64,000 bases of DNA from Festucalex cinctus (GCF_051991245.1 NW_027520279.1:248001-312000); one strand, 5' to 3'. Numbered from the stretch's first letter, positions 13,456 through 26,529 are shown. Numbers and translations: made by a program. Notes: generated by a model from the letters alone, not told the origin.

Positions 13456-13585
13456 CTGCGATTGGTTGGCAACCAGTCCAGGGTGTCCCCCGCCTACTGC
13501 CCAGAGCCAGCTGAGATAGGCGCCAGCACCCCCCGCGACCCTTGTGAGGAATAAGCGGTCAAGAAAATGGATGGATGGATGGATG
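13456..13585 (+). mobile_element. Retroposon 3' end with GATG tail, copy 1
   Basis: A 130-bp GC-rich sequence interrupts an S monomer after its position 111. It starts CTGCGATTGG and ends in (GATG)4. The 12-bp sequence GTGTCAAAATCT occurs on both sides (13444-13455 and 13586-13597) as a target site duplication, showing integration by retroposition. The GATG tail and the GCGACCC...AAGCGG...AAAATGG segment resemble the 3' end of teleost RTE/Rex3-type non-LTR elements, so this is probably a 5'-truncated RTE copy or a SINE borrowing that tail. That family name is recalled, not searched. It has no ORF of its own. It is the leftmost copy, and the only one whose downstream L lacks ACAGCG. Confidence 0.88.
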
Positions 13586-13645
13586 GTGTCAAAATCTTAA
13601 AAATTAACAGGTGCCCAAGCAATTTCATGCTAGAATCATCATCCG

Positions 13646-15604
13646 GATGCCAAAATAAACTAAATACAGCAAAAGATTTGAGTGCACAACGTTTGGTTTA
13701 GGTTTGACAGCCATAATCACCTTTTTATTGCTTTAAATGCGTTTTTAGCGCATGATTGTACATTTGAGCTGAATGTGTCAAAATCTTAAAAATTAACAGG
13801 TGCCCAAGCAATTTCATGCTAGAATCATCATCCGGATGCCAAAATAAACTAAATACAGCAAAAGATTTGAGTGCACAACGTTTGGTTTAGATTTGACAGC
13901 CATAATCAGCAATTGTGTACATTTGAGCTGAATGTGTCAAAATCTTAAAAATTAACAGGTGCCCAAGCAATTTCATGCTAGAATCATCATCCGGATGCCA
14001 AAATAAACTAAATACAGCAAAAGATTTGAGTGCACAACGTTTGGTTTAGGTTTGACAGCCATAATCACCTTTTTATTGCTTTAAATGCGTTTTTAGCGCA
14101 TGATTGTACATTTGAGCTGAATGTGTCAAAATCTTAAAAATTAACAGGTGCCCAAGCAATTTCATGCTAGAATCATCATCCGGATGCCAAAATAAACTAA
14201 ATACAGCAAAAGATTTGAGTGCACAACGTTTGGTTTAGGTTTGACAGCCATAATCACCTTTTTATTGCTTTAAATGCGTTTTTAGCGCATGATTGTACAT
14301 TTGAGCTGAATGTGTCAAAATCTTAAAAATTAACAGGTGCCCAAGCAATTTCATGCTAGAATCATCATCCGGATGCCAAAATAAACTAAATACAGCAAAA
14401 GATTTGAGTGCACAACGTTTGGTTTAGATTTGACAGCCATAATCAGCAATTGTGTACATTTGAGCTGAATGTGTCAAAATCTTAAAAATTAACAGGTGCC
14501 CAAGCAATTTCATGCTAGAATCATCATCCGGATGCCAAAATAAACTAAATACAGCAAAAGATTTGAGTGCACAACGTTTGGTTTAGGTTTGACAGCCATA
14601 ATCACCTTTTTATTGCTTTAAATGCGTTTTTAGCGCATGATTGTACATTTGAGCTGAATGTGTCAAAATCTTAAAAATTAACAGGTGCCCAAGCAATTTC
14701 ATGCTAGAATCATCATCCGGATGCCAAAATAAACTAAATACAGCAAAAGATTTGAGTGCACAACGTTTGGTTTAGATTTGACAGCCATAATCAGCAATTG
14801 TGTACATTTGAGCTGAATGTGTCAAAATCTTAAAAATTAACAGGTGCCCAAGCAATTTCATGCTAGAATCATCATCCGGATGCCAAAATAAACTAAATAC
14901 AGCAAAAGATTTGAGTGCACAACGTTTGGTTTAGGTTTGACAGCCATAATCACCTTTTTATTGCTTTAAATGCGTTTTTAGCGCATGATTGTACATTTGA
15001 GCTGAATGTGTCAAAATCTTAAAAATTAACAGGTGCCCAAGCAATTTCATGCTAGAATCATCATCCGGATGCCAAAATAAACTAAATACAGCAAAAGATT
15101 TGAGTGCACAACGTTTGGTTTAGATTTGACAGCCATAATCAGCAATTGTGTACATTTGAGCTGAATGTGTCAAAATCTTAAAAATTAACAGGTGCCCAAG
15201 CAATTTCATGCTAGAATCATCATCCGGATGCCAAAATAAACTAAATACAGCAAAAGATTTGAGTGCACAACGTTTGGTTTAGGTTTGACAGCCATAATCA
15301 CCTTTTTATTGCTTTAAATGCGTTTGTAGCGCATGATTGTACATTTGAGCTGAATGTGTCAAAATCTTAAAAATTAACAGGTGCCCAAGCAATTTCATGC
15401 TAGAATCATCATCCGGATGCCAAAATAAACTAAATACAGCAAAAGATTTGAGTGCACAACGTTTGGTTTAGGTTTGACAGCCATAATCACCTTTTTATTG
15501 CTTTAAATGCGTTTTTAGCGCATGATTGTACATTTGAGCTGAATGTGTCAAAATCTTAAAAATTAACAGGTGCCCAAGCAATTTCATGCTAGAATCATCA
15601 TCCG
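13646..15604 (+). repeat. Spacer satellite between blocks B1 and B2
   Basis: Eleven monomers in the order L S L L S L S L S Lg L (7 L, 4 S; 1959 bp), with no insertion and few variants. The L after retroposon copy 1 (13646-13834) has ordinary ACAACG and is followed by an ordinary S. Copies 2-6 are followed instead by ACAGCG-L and S'. This stretch is therefore a different right flank from that of all other retroposon copies. Confidence 0.9.
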
Positions 15605-15797
15605 GATGCCAAAATAAACTAAATACAGCAAAAGATTTGAGTGCACAACGTTTGGTTTAGGTTTGACAGGCATAATCACCCACCTTTTTATTGCTTTAAA
15701 TGCGTTTTTAGCGCATGATTGTACATTTGAGCTGAATGTGTCAAAATCTTAAAAATTAACAGGTGCCCAAGCAATTTCATGCTAGAATCATCATCCG
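15605..15797 (+). repeat. 193-bp L monomer with 4-bp duplication
   Basis: This L monomer reads AATCACCCACCTTTTT where others read AATCACCTTTTT, a tandem gain of 4 bp just before the L-specific T run. It is the only length variant of this kind seen, and it is absent from the homologous monomers at 9994 and 52846. It therefore arose after the block was duplicated, probably by replication slippage. Confidence 0.92.
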
Positions 15798-18581
15798 GAT
15801 GCCAAAATAAACTAAATACAGCAAAAGATTTGAGTGCACAACGTTTGGTTTAGATTTGACAGCCATAATCAGCAATTGTGTACATTTGAGCTGAATGTGT
15901 CAAAATCTTAAAAATTAACAGGTGCCCAAGCAATTTCATGCTAGAATCATCATCCGGATGCCAAAATAAACTAAATACAGCAAAAGATTTGAGTGCACAA
16001 CGTTTGGTTTAGGTTTGACAGCCATAATCACCTTTTTATTGCTTTAAATGCGTTTTTAGCGCATGATTGTACATTTGAGCTGAATGTGTCAAAATCTTAA
16101 AAATTAACAGGTGCCCAAGCAATTTCATGCTAGAATCATCATCCGGATGCCAAAATAAACTAAATACAGCAAAAGATTTGAGTGCACAACGTTTGGTTTA
16201 GATTTGACAGCCATAATCAGCAATTGTGTACATTTGAGCTGAATGTGTCAAAATCTTAAAAATTAACAGGTGCCCAAGCAATTTCATGCTAGAATCATCA
16301 TCCGGATGCCAAAATAAACTAAATACAGCAAAAGATTTGAGTGCACAACGTTTGGTTTAGGTTTGACAGCCATAATCACCTTTTTATTACTTTAAATGCG
16401 TTTGTAGCGCATGATTGTACATTTGAGCTGAATGTGTCAAAATCTTAAAAATTAACAGGTGCCCAAGCAATTTCATGCTAGAATCATCATCCGGATGCCA
16501 AAATAAACTAAATACAGCAAAAGATTTGAGTGCACAACGTTTGGTTTAGATTTGACAGCCATAATCAGCAATTGTGTACATTTGAGCTGAATGTGTCAAA
16601 ATCTTAAAAATTAACAGGTGCCCAAGCAATTTCATGCTAGAATCATCATCCGGATGCCAAAATAAACTAAATACAGCAAAAGATTTGAGTGCACAACGTT
16701 TGGTTTAGGTTTGACAGCCATAATCACCTTTTTATTGCTTTAAATGCGTTTTTAGCGCATGATTGTACATTTGAGCTGAATGTGTCAAAATCTTAAAAAT
16801 TAACAGGTGCCCAAGCAATTTCATGCTAGAATCATCATCCGGATGCCAAAATAAACTAAATACAGCAAAAGATTTGAGTGCACAACGTTTGGTTTAGATT
16901 TGACAGCCATAATCAGCAATTGTGTACATTTGAGCTGAATGTGTCAAAATCTTAAAAATTAACAGGTGCCCAAGCAATTTCATGCTAGAATCATCATCCG
17001 GATGCCAAAATAAACTAAATACAGCAAAAGATTTGAGTGCACAACGTTTGGTTTAGGTTTGACAGCCATAATCACCTTTTTATTGCTTTAAATGCGTTTT
17101 TAGCGCATGATTGTACATTTGAGCTGAATGTGTCAAAATCTTAAAAATTAACAGGTGCCCAAGCAATTTCATGCTAGAATCATCATCCGGATGCCAAAAT
17201 AAACTAAATACAGCAAAAGATTTGAGTGCACAACGTTTGGTTTAGATTTGACAGCCATAATCAGCAATTGTGTACATTTGAGCTGAATGTGTCAAAATCT
17301 TAAAAATTAACAGGTGCCCAAGCAATTTCATGCTAGAATCATCATCCGGATGCCAAAATAAACTAAATACAGCAAAAGATTTGAGTGCACAACGTTTGGT
17401 TTAGATTTGACAGCCATAATCAGCAATTGTGTACATTTGAGCTGAATGTGTCAAAATCTTAAAAATTAACAGGTGCCCAAGCAATTTCATGCTAGAATCA
17501 TCATCCGGATGCCAAAATAAACTAAATACAGCAAAAGATTTGAGTGCACAACGTTTGGTTTAGGTTTGACAGCCATAATCACCTTTTTATTGCTTTAAAT
17601 GCGTTTGTAGCGCATGATTGTACATTTGAGCTGAATGTGTCAAAATCTTAAAAATTAACAGGTGCCCAAGCAATTTCATGCTAGAATCATCATCCGGATG
17701 CCAAAATAAACTAAATACAGCAAAAGATTTGAGTGCACAACGTTTGGTTTAGATTTGACAGCCATAATCAGCAATTGTGTACATTTGAGCTGAATGTGTC
17801 AAAATCTTAAAAATTAACAGGTGCCCAAGCAATTTCATGCTAGAATCATCATCCGGATGCCAAAATAAACTAAATACAGCAAAAGATTTGAGTGCACAAC
17901 GTTTGGTTTAGGTTTGACAGCCATAATCACCTTTTTATTGCTTTAAATGCGTTTGTAGCGCATGATTGTACATTTGAGCTGAATGTGTCAAAATCTTAAA
18001 AATTAACAGGTGCCCAAGCAATTTCATGCTAGAATCATCATCCGGATGCCAAAATAAACTAAATACAGCAAAAGATTTGAGTGCACAACGTTTGGTTTAG
18101 GTTTGACAGCCATAATCACCTTTTTATTGCTTTAAATGCGTTTTTAGCGCATGATTGTACATTTGAGCTGAATGTGTCAAAATCTTAAAAATTAACAGGT
18201 GCCCAAGCAATTTCATGCTAGAATCATCATCCGGATGCCAAAATAAACTAAATACAGCAAAAGATTTGAGTGCACAACGTTTGGTTTAGGTTTGACAGCC
18301 ATAATCACCTTTTTATTGCTTTAAATGCGTTTTTAGCGCATGATTGTACATTTGAGCTGAATGTGTCAAAATCTTAAAAATTAACAGGTGCCCAAGCAAT
18401 TTCATGCTAGAATCATCATCCGGATGCCAAAATAAACTAAATACAGCAAAAGATTTGAGTGCACAACGTTTGGTTTAGATTTGACAGCCATAATCAGCAA
18501 TTGTGTACATTTGAGCTGAATGTGTCAAAATCTTAAAAATTAACAGGTGCCCAAGCAATTTCATGCTAGAATCATCATCCG

Positions 18582-18770
18582 GATGCCAAAATAAACTAAA
18601 TATAGCAAAAGATTTGAGTGCACAACGTTTGGTTTAGGTTTGACAGCCATAATCACCTTTTTATTGCTTTAAATGCGTTTGTAGCGCATGATTGCACATT
18701 TGAGCTGAATGTGTCAAAATCTTAAAAATTAACAGGTGCCCAAGCAATTTCATGCTAGAATCATCATCCG
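18582..18770 (+). repeat. L' monomer before retroposon copy 2
   Basis: Carries the linked variants TATAGC, GTTTGTAG and GATTGCACA, as before every other retroposon copy. Confidence 0.92.
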
Positions 18771-18881
18771 GATGCCAAAATAAACTAAATACAGCAAAAG
18801 ATTTGAGTGCACAACGTTTGGTTTAGATTTGACAGCCATAATCAGCAATTGTGTACATTTGAGCTGAATGTGTCAAAATCT

Positions 18882-19011
18882 CTGCGATTGGTTGGCAACC
18901 AGTCCAGGGTGTCCCCCGCCTACTGCCCAGAGCCAGCTGAGATAGGCGCCAGCACCCCCCGCGACCCTTGTGAGGAATAAGCGGTCAAGAAAATGGATGG
19001 ATGGATGGATG
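18882..19011 (+). mobile_element. Retroposon 3' end with GATG tail, copy 2
   Basis: Reads the same as the copy at 13456-13585: same start, same (GATG)4 tail, same 12-bp target duplication (18870-18881 and 19012-19023) and same position in the host S monomer. It is the copy 5426 bp downstream of copy 1, in duplicated block B2. From here on, every copy is followed by an ACAGCG-type L and then an S' hybrid. Confidence 0.88.
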
Positions 19012-19071
19012 GTGTCAAAATCTTAAAAATTAACAGGTGCCCAAGCAATTTCATGCTAGAATCATCATCCG

Positions 19072-19260
19072 GATGCCAAAATAAACTAAATACAGCAAAA
19101 GATTTGAGTGCACAGCGTTTGGTTTAGGTTTGACAGCCATAATCACCTTTTTATTGCTTTAAATGCGTTTTTAGCGCATGATTGTACATTTGAGCTGAAT
19201 GTGTCAAAATCTTAAAAATTAACAGGTGCCCAAGCAATTTCATGCTAGAATCATCATCCG
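19072..19260 (+). repeat. ACAGCG-type L monomer after retroposon copy 2
   Basis: Long monomer with A44G (GCACAGCG for GCACAACG). This base change is seen only in the monomer right after retroposon copies 2, 3, 4, 5 and 6, not after copy 1. It marks the right flank that was amplified together with the insertion. Confidence 0.9.
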
Positions 19261-19419
19261 GATGCCAAAATAAACTAAATATAGCAAAAGATTTGAGTGC
19301 ACAACGTTTGGTTTAGGTTTGACAGCCATAATCAGCGATTGTGTACATTTGAGCTGAATGTGTCAAAATCTTAAAAATTAACAGGTGCCCAAGCAATTTC
19401 ATGCTAGAATCATCATCCG
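19261..19419 (+). repeat. S' hybrid monomer 1
   Basis: Short-length monomer with G at position 57 (the L state), TATAGC and CAGCGATTG for CAGCAATTG. It is one of nine such monomers. It looks like a mosaic with an L-type (L'-like) left half and an S-type right half, as a crossover or conversion between L and S would leave. Confidence 0.88.
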
Positions 19420-22400
19420 GATGCCAAAATAAACTAAATACAGCAAAAGATTTGAGTGCACAACGTTTGGTTTAGGTTTGACAGCCATAATCACCTTTTT
19501 ATTGCTTTAAATGCGTTTTTAGCGCATGATTGTACATTTGAGCTGAATGTGTCAAAATCTTAAAAATTAACAGGTGCCCAAGCAATTTCATGCTAGAATC
19601 ATCATCCGGATGCCAAAATAAACTAAATACAGCAAAAGATTTGAGTGCACAACGTTTGGTTTAGGTTTGACAGCCATAATCACCTTTTTATTGCTTTAAA
19701 TGCGTTTTTAGCGCATGATTGTACATTTGAGCTGAATGTGTCAAAATCTTAAAAATTAACAGGTGCCCAAGCAATTTCATGCTAGAATCATCATCCGGAT
19801 GCCAAAATAAACTAAATACAGCAAAAGATTTGAGTGCACAACGTTTGGTTTAGATTTGACAGCCATAATCAGCAATTGTGTACATTTGAGCTGAATGTGT
19901 CAAAATCTTAAAAATTAACAGGTGCCCAAGCAATTTCATGCTAGAATCATCATCCGGATGCCAAAATAAACTAAATACAGCAAAAGATTTGAGTGCACAA
20001 CGTTTGGTTTAGGTTTGACAGCCATAATCACCTTTTTATTGCTTTAAATGCGTTTTTAGCGCATGATTGTACATTTGAGCTGAATGTGTCAAAATCTTAA
20101 AAATTAACAGGTGCCCAAGCAATTTCATGCTAGAATCATCATCCGGATGCCAAAATAAACTAAATACAGCAAAAGATTTGAGTGCACAACGTTTGGTTTA
20201 GATTTGACAGCCATAATCAGCAATTGTGTACATTTGAGCTGAATGTGTCAAAATCTTAAAAATTAACAGGTGCCCAAGCAATTTCATGCTAGAATCATCA
20301 TCCGGATGCCAAAATAAACTAAATACAGCAAAAGATTTGAGTGCACAACGTTTGGTTTAGGTTTGACAGCCATAATCACCTTTTTATTGCTTTAAATGCG
20401 TTTGTAGCGCATGATTGTACATTTGAGCTGAATGTGTCAAAATCTTAAAAATTAACAGGTGCCCAAGCAATTTCATGCTAGAATCATCATCCGGATGCCA
20501 AAATAAACTAAATACAGCAAAAGATTTGAGTGCACAACGTTTGGTTTAGATTTGACAGCCATAATCAGCAATTGTGTACATTTGAGCTGAATGTGTCAAA
20601 ATCTTAAAAATTAACAGGTGCCCAAGCAATTTCATGCTAGAATCATCATCCGGATGCCAAAATAAACTAAATACAGCAAAAGATTTGAGTGCACAACGTT
20701 TGGTTTAGGTTTGACAGCCATAATCACCTTTTTATTGCTTTAAATGCGTTTGTAGCGCATGATTGTACATTTGAGCTGAATGTGTCAAAATCTTAAAAAT
20801 TAACAGGTGCCCAAGCAATTTCATGCTAGAATCATCATCCGGATGCCAAAATAAACTAAATACAGCAAAAGATTTGAGTGCACAACGTTTGGTTTAGGTT
20901 TGACAGCCATAATCACCTTTTTATTGCTTTAAATGCGTTTTTAGCGCATGATTGTACATTTGAGCTGAATGTGTCAAAATCTTAAAAATTAACAGGTGCC
21001 CAAGCAATTTCATGCTAGAATCATCATCCGGATGCCAAAATAAACTAAATACAGCAAAAGATTTGAGTGCACAACGTTTGGTTTAGGTTTGACAGCCATA
21101 ATCACCTTTTTATTGCTTTAAATGCGTTTTTAGCGCATGATTGTACATTTGAGCTGAATGTGTCAAAATCTTAAAAATTAACAGGTGCCCAAGCAATTTC
21201 ATGCTAGAATCATCATCCGGATGCCAAAATAAACTAAATACAGCAAAAGATTTGAGTGCACAACGTTTGGTTTAGATTTGACAGCCATAATCAGCAATTG
21301 TGTACATTTGAGCTGAATGTGTCAAAATCTTAAAAATTAACAGGTGCCCAAGCAATTTCATGCTAGAATCATCATCCGGATGCCAAAATAAACTAAATAC
21401 AGCAAAAGATTTGAGTGCACAACGTTTGGTTTAGGTTTGACAGCCATAATCACCTTTTTATTGCTTTAAATGCGTTTTTAGCGCATGATTGTACATTTGA
21501 GCTGAATGTGTCAAAATCTTAAAAATTAACAGGTGCCCAAGCAATTTCATGCTAGAATCATCATCCGGATGCCAAAATAAACTAAATACAGCAAAAGATT
21601 TGAGTGCACAACGTTTGGTTTAGATTTGACAGCCATAATCAGCAATTGTGTACATTTGAGCTGAATGTGTCAAAATCTTAAAAATTAACAGGTGCCCAAG
21701 CAATTTCATGCTAGAATCATCATCCGGATGCCAAAATAAACTAAATACAGCAAAAGATTTGAGTGCACAACGTTTGGTTTAGGTTTGACAGCCATAATCA
21801 CCTTTTTATTGCTTTAAATGCGTTTGTAGCGCATGATTGTACATTTGAGCTGAATGTGTCAAAATCTTAAAAATTAACAGGTGCCCAAGCAATTTCATGC
21901 TAGAATCATCATCCGGATGCCAAAATAAACTAAATACAGCAAAAGATTTGAGTGCACAACGTTTGGTTTAGATTTGACAGCCATAATCAGCAATTGTGTA
22001 CATTTGAGCTGAATGTGTCAAAATCTTAAAAATTAACAGGTGCCCAAGCAATTTCATGCTAGAATCATCATCCGGATGCCAAAATAAACTAAATACAGCA
22101 AAAGATTTGAGTGCACAACGTTTGGTTTAGGTTTGACAGCCATAATCACCTTTTTATTGCTTTAAATGCGTTTGTAGCGCATGATTGTACATTTGAGCTG
22201 AATGTGTCAAAATCTTAAAAATTAACAGGTGCCCAAGCAATTTCATGCTAGAATCATCATCCGGATGCCAAAATAAACTAAATACAGCAAAAGATTTGAG
22301 TGCACAACGTTTGGTTTAGATTTGACAGCCATAATCAGCAATTGTGTACATTTGAGCTGAATGTGTCAAAATCTTAAAAATTAACAGGTGCCCAAGCAAT

Positions 22401-22611
22401 TTCATGCTAGAATCATCATCCGGATGCCAAAATAAACTAAATACAGCAAAAGATTTGAGTGCACAACGTTTGGTTTAGGTTTGACAGCCATAATCACCTT
22501 TTTATTGCTTTAAATGCGTTTGTAGCGCATGATTGTACATTTGAGCTGAATGTGTCAAAATCTTAAAAATTAACAGGTGCCCAAGCAATTTCATGCTAGA
22601 ATCATCATCCG
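19420..22611 (+). repeat. 3192-bp higher-order repeat, unit 1
   Basis: Eighteen monomers in two sub-blocks: L L S L S Lg S Lg (1422 bp, 19420-20841), then L L S L S Lg S Lg S Lg (1770 bp, 20842-22611). The 1770-bp block is the 1422-bp block plus one S-Lg dimer. The unit repeats immediately downstream with the same order. Confidence 0.9.
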
Positions 22612-25600
22612 GATGCCAAAATAAACTAAATACAGCAAAAGATTTGAGTGCACAACGTTTGGTTTAGGTTTGACAGCCATAATCACCTTTTTATTGCTTT
22701 AAATGCGTTTTTAGCGCATGATTGTACATTTGAGCTGAATGTGTCAAAATCTTAAAAATTAACAGGTGCCCAAGCAATTTCATGCTAGAATCATCATCCG
22801 GATGCCAAAATAAACTAAATACAGCAAAAGATTTGAGTGCACAACGTTTGGTTTAGGTTTGACAGCCATAATCACCTTTTTATTGCTTTAAATGCGTTTT
22901 TAGCGCATGATTGTACATTTGAGCTGAATGTGTCAAAATCTTAAAAATTAACAGGTGCCCAAGCAATTTCATGCTAGAATCATCATCCGGATGCCAAAAT
23001 AAACTAAATACAGCAAAAGATTTGAGTGCACAACGTTTGGTTTAGATTTGACAGCCATAATCAGCAATTGTGTACATTTGAGCTGAATGTGTCAAAATCT
23101 TAAAAATTAACAGGTGCCCAAGCAATTTCATGCTAGAATCATCATCCGGATGCCAAAATAAACTAAATACAGCAAAAGATTTGAGTGCACAACGTTTGGT
23201 TTAGGTTTGACAGCCATAATCACCTTTTTATTGCTTTAAATGCGTTTTTAGCGCATGATTGTACATTTGAGCTGAATGTGTCAAAATCTTAAAAATTAAC
23301 AGGTGCCCAAGCAATTTCATGCTAGAATCATCATCCGGATGCCAAAATAAACTAAATACAGCAAAAGATTTGAGTGCACAACGTTTGGTTTAGATTTGAC
23401 AGCCATAATCAGCAATTGTGTACATTTGAGCTGAATGTGTCAAAATCTTAAAAATTAACAGGTGCCCAAGCAATTTCATGCTAGAATCATCATCCGGATG
23501 CCAAAATAAACTAAATACAGCAAAAGATTTGAGTGCACAACGTTTGGTTTAGGTTTGACAGCCATAATCACCTTTTTATTGCTTTAAATGCGTTTGTAGC
23601 GCATGATTGTACATTTGAGCTGAATGTGTCAAAATCTTAAAAATTAACAGGTGCCCAAGCAATTTCATGCTAGAATCATCATCCGGATGCCAAAATAAAC
23701 TAAATACAGCAAAAGATTTGAGTGCACAACGTTTGGTTTAGATTTGACAGCCATAATCAGCAATTGTGTACATTTGAGCTGAATGTGTCAAAATCTTAAA
23801 AATTAACAGGTGCCCAAGCAATTTCATGCTAGAATCATCATCCGGATGCCAAAATAAACTAAATACAGCAAAAGATTTGAGTGCACAACGTTTGGTTTAG
23901 GTTTGACAGCCATAATCACCTTTTTATTGCTTTAAATGCGTTTGTAGCGCATGATTGTACATTTGAGCTGAATGTGTCAAAATCTTAAAAATTAACAGGT
24001 GCCCAAGCAATTTCATGCTAGAATCATCATCCGGATGCCAAAATAAACTAAATACAGCAAAAGATTTGAGTGCACAACGTTTGGTTTAGGTTTGACAGCC
24101 ATAATCACCTTTTTATTGCTTTAAATGCGTTTTTAGCGCATGATTGTACATTTGAGCTGAATGTGTCAAAATCTTAAAAATTAACAGGTGCCCAAGCAAT
24201 TTCATGCTAGAATCATCATCCGGATGCCAAAATAAACTAAATACAGCAAAAGATTTGAGTGCACAACGTTTGGTTTAGGTTTGACAGCCATAATCACCTT
24301 TTTATTGCTTTAAATGCGTTTTTAGCGCATGATTGTACATTTGAGCTGAATGTGTCAAAATCTTAAAAATTAACAGGTGCCCAAGCAATTTCATGCTAGA
24401 ATCATCATCCGGATGCCAAAATAAACTAAATACAGCAAAAGATTTGAGTGCACAACGTTTGGTTTAGATTTGACAGCCATAATCAGCAATTGTGTACATT
24501 TGAGCTGAATGTGTCAAAATCTTAAAAATTAACAGGTGCCCAAGCAATTTCATGCTAGAATCATCATCCGGATGCCAAAATAAACTAAATACAGCAAAAG
24601 ATTTGAGTGCACAACGTTTGGTTTAGGTTTGACAGCCATAATCACCTTTTTATTGCTTTAAATGCGTTTTTAGCGCATGATTGTACATTTGAGCTGAATG
24701 TGTCAAAATCTTAAAAATTAACAGGTGCCCAAGCAATTTCATGCTAGAATCATCATCCGGATGCCAAAATAAACTAAATACAGCAAAAGATTTGAGTGCA
24801 CAACGTTTGGTTTAGATTTGACAGCCATAATCAGCAATTGTGTACATTTGAGCTGAATGTGTCAAAATCTTAAAAATTAACAGGTGCCCAAGCAATTTCA
24901 TGCTAGAATCATCATCCGGATGCCAAAATAAACTAAATACAGCAAAAGATTTGAGTGCACAACGTTTGGTTTAGGTTTGACAGCCATAATCACCTTTTTA
25001 TTGCTTTAAATGCGTTTGTAGCGCATGATTGTACATTTGAGCTGAATGTGTCAAAATCTTAAAAATTAACAGGTGCCCAAGCAATTTCATGCTAGAATCA
25101 TCATCCGGATGCCAAAATAAACTAAATACAGCAAAAGATTTGAGTGCACAACGTTTGGTTTAGATTTGACAGCCATAATCAGCAATTGTGTACATTTGAG
25201 CTGAATGTGTCAAAATCTTAAAAATTAACAGGTGCCCAAGCAATTTCATGCTAGAATCATCATCCGGATGCCAAAATAAACTAAATACAGCAAAAGATTT
25301 GAGTGCACAACGTTTGGTTTAGGTTTGACAGCCATAATCACCTTTTTATTGCTTTAAATGCGTTTGTAGCGCATGATTGTACATTTGAGCTGAATGTGTC
25401 AAAATCTTAAAAATTAACAGGTGCCCAAGCAATTTCATGCTAGAATCATCATCCGGATGCCAAAATAAACTAAATACAGCAAAAGATTTGAGTGCACAAC
25501 GTTTGGTTTAGATTTGACAGCCATAATCAGCAATTGTGTACATTTGAGCTGAATGTGTCAAAATCTTAAAAATTAACAGGTGCCCAAGCAATTTCATGCT

Positions 25601-25803
25601 AGAATCATCATCCGGATGCCAAAATAAACTAAATACAGCAAAAGATTTGAGTGCACAACGTTTGGTTTAGGTTTGACAGCCATAATCACCTTTTTATTGC
25701 TTTAAATGCGTTTGTAGCGCATGATTGTACATTTGAGCTGAATGTGTCAAAATCTTAAAAATTAACAGGTGCCCAAGCAATTTCATGCTAGAATCATCAT
25801 CCG
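22612..25803 (+). repeat. 3192-bp higher-order repeat, unit 2
   Basis: Second copy of the 18-monomer unit, again 1422 bp (22612-24033) followed by 1770 bp (24034-25803), with the same placement of loop-G L monomers. It is followed at 25804 by L L S L' and the insertion-bearing S. Confidence 0.9.
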
Positions 25804-26340
25804 GATGCCAAAATAAACTAAATACAGCAAAAGATTTGAGTGCACAACGTTTGGTTTAGGTTTGACAGCCATAATCACCTTTTTATTGCTTTAAATGCGT
25901 TTTTAGCGCATGATTGTACATTTGAGCTGAATGTGTCAAAATCTTAAAAATTAACAGGTGCCCAAGCAATTTCATGCTAGAATCATCATCCGGATGCCAA
26001 AATAAACTAAATACAGCAAAAGATTTGAGTGCACAACGTTTGGTTTAGGTTTGACAGCCATAATCACCTTTTTATTGCTTTAAATGCGTTTTTAGCGCAT
26101 GATTGTACATTTGAGCTGAATGTGTCAAAATCTTAAAAATTAACAGGTGCCCAAGCAATTTCATGCTAGAATCATCATCCGGATGCCAAAATAAACTAAA
26201 TACAGCAAAAGATTTGAGTGCACAACGTTTGGTTTAGATTTGACAGCCATAATCAGCAATTGTGTACATTTGAGCTGAATGTGTCAAAATCTTAAAAATT
26301 AACAGGTGCCCAAGCAATTTCATGCTAGAATCATCATCCG

Positions 26341-26529
26341 GATGCCAAAATAAACTAAATATAGCAAAAGATTTGAGTGCACAACGTTTGGTTTAGGTTT
26401 GACAGCCATAATCACCTTTTTATTGCTTTAAATGCGTTTGTAGCGCATGATTGCACATTTGAGCTGAATGTGTCAAAATCTTAAAAATTAACAGGTGCCC
26501 AAGCAATTTCATGCTAGAATCATCATCCG
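26341..26529 (+). repeat. L' monomer before retroposon copy 3
   Basis: Carries TATAGC, GTTTGTAG and GATTGCACA, the marker set found before all retroposon copies. Confidence 0.92.

Larger units (their letters stand above)
9994..13645 (+). repeat. Segmental block B1 carrying retroposon copy 1
   Basis: Block of 3652 bp bounded by an L monomer with GACAGGC (variant base 10059) and the S monomer holding the retroposon. It also carries ATTACTTT at 10774 (ATTGCTTT elsewhere), 715 bp after the first marker. The same ordered markers are found in 15605-19071 and 52846-56494, so these are copies of one ancestral segment. All three are preceded by the same Lg-L order. B1 differs from the copies at 15.6 and 52.8 kb just past its right end: the L after the insertion lacks the ACAGCG variant. 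Confidence 0.9.
15605..19071 (+). repeat. Segmental block B2 carrying retroposon copy 2
   Basis: Second copy (3467 bp) of the block at 9994-13645, with GACAGGC at 15670, ATTACTTT at 16389 and retroposon copy 2. It is 185 bp shorter than the first copy: it lacks one L monomer (189 bp) between ATTACTTT and the insertion, and has a private 4-bp gain (CACCCACC for CACC) at about 15679-15683. Confidence 0.9.

Noticed and set aside
13456..13585. Pol III promoter or tRNA-derived SINE head in the insert
   Set aside because: No convincing A box or B box is visible; GGTTGGCAACC is a short inverted repeat and not a B box.
13456..13585. Functional gene or ORF in the insert
   Set aside because: At 130 bp of GC-rich non-coding tail with a simple-repeat end it is too short, and it disrupts the reading register of the satellite without opening a frame.
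13567..13586. ATGG/GATG tract as an independent microsatellite
   Set aside because: It forms the 3' end of the inserted element, lies directly against the target site duplication, and has the same length in all six copies. It is the element's tail.
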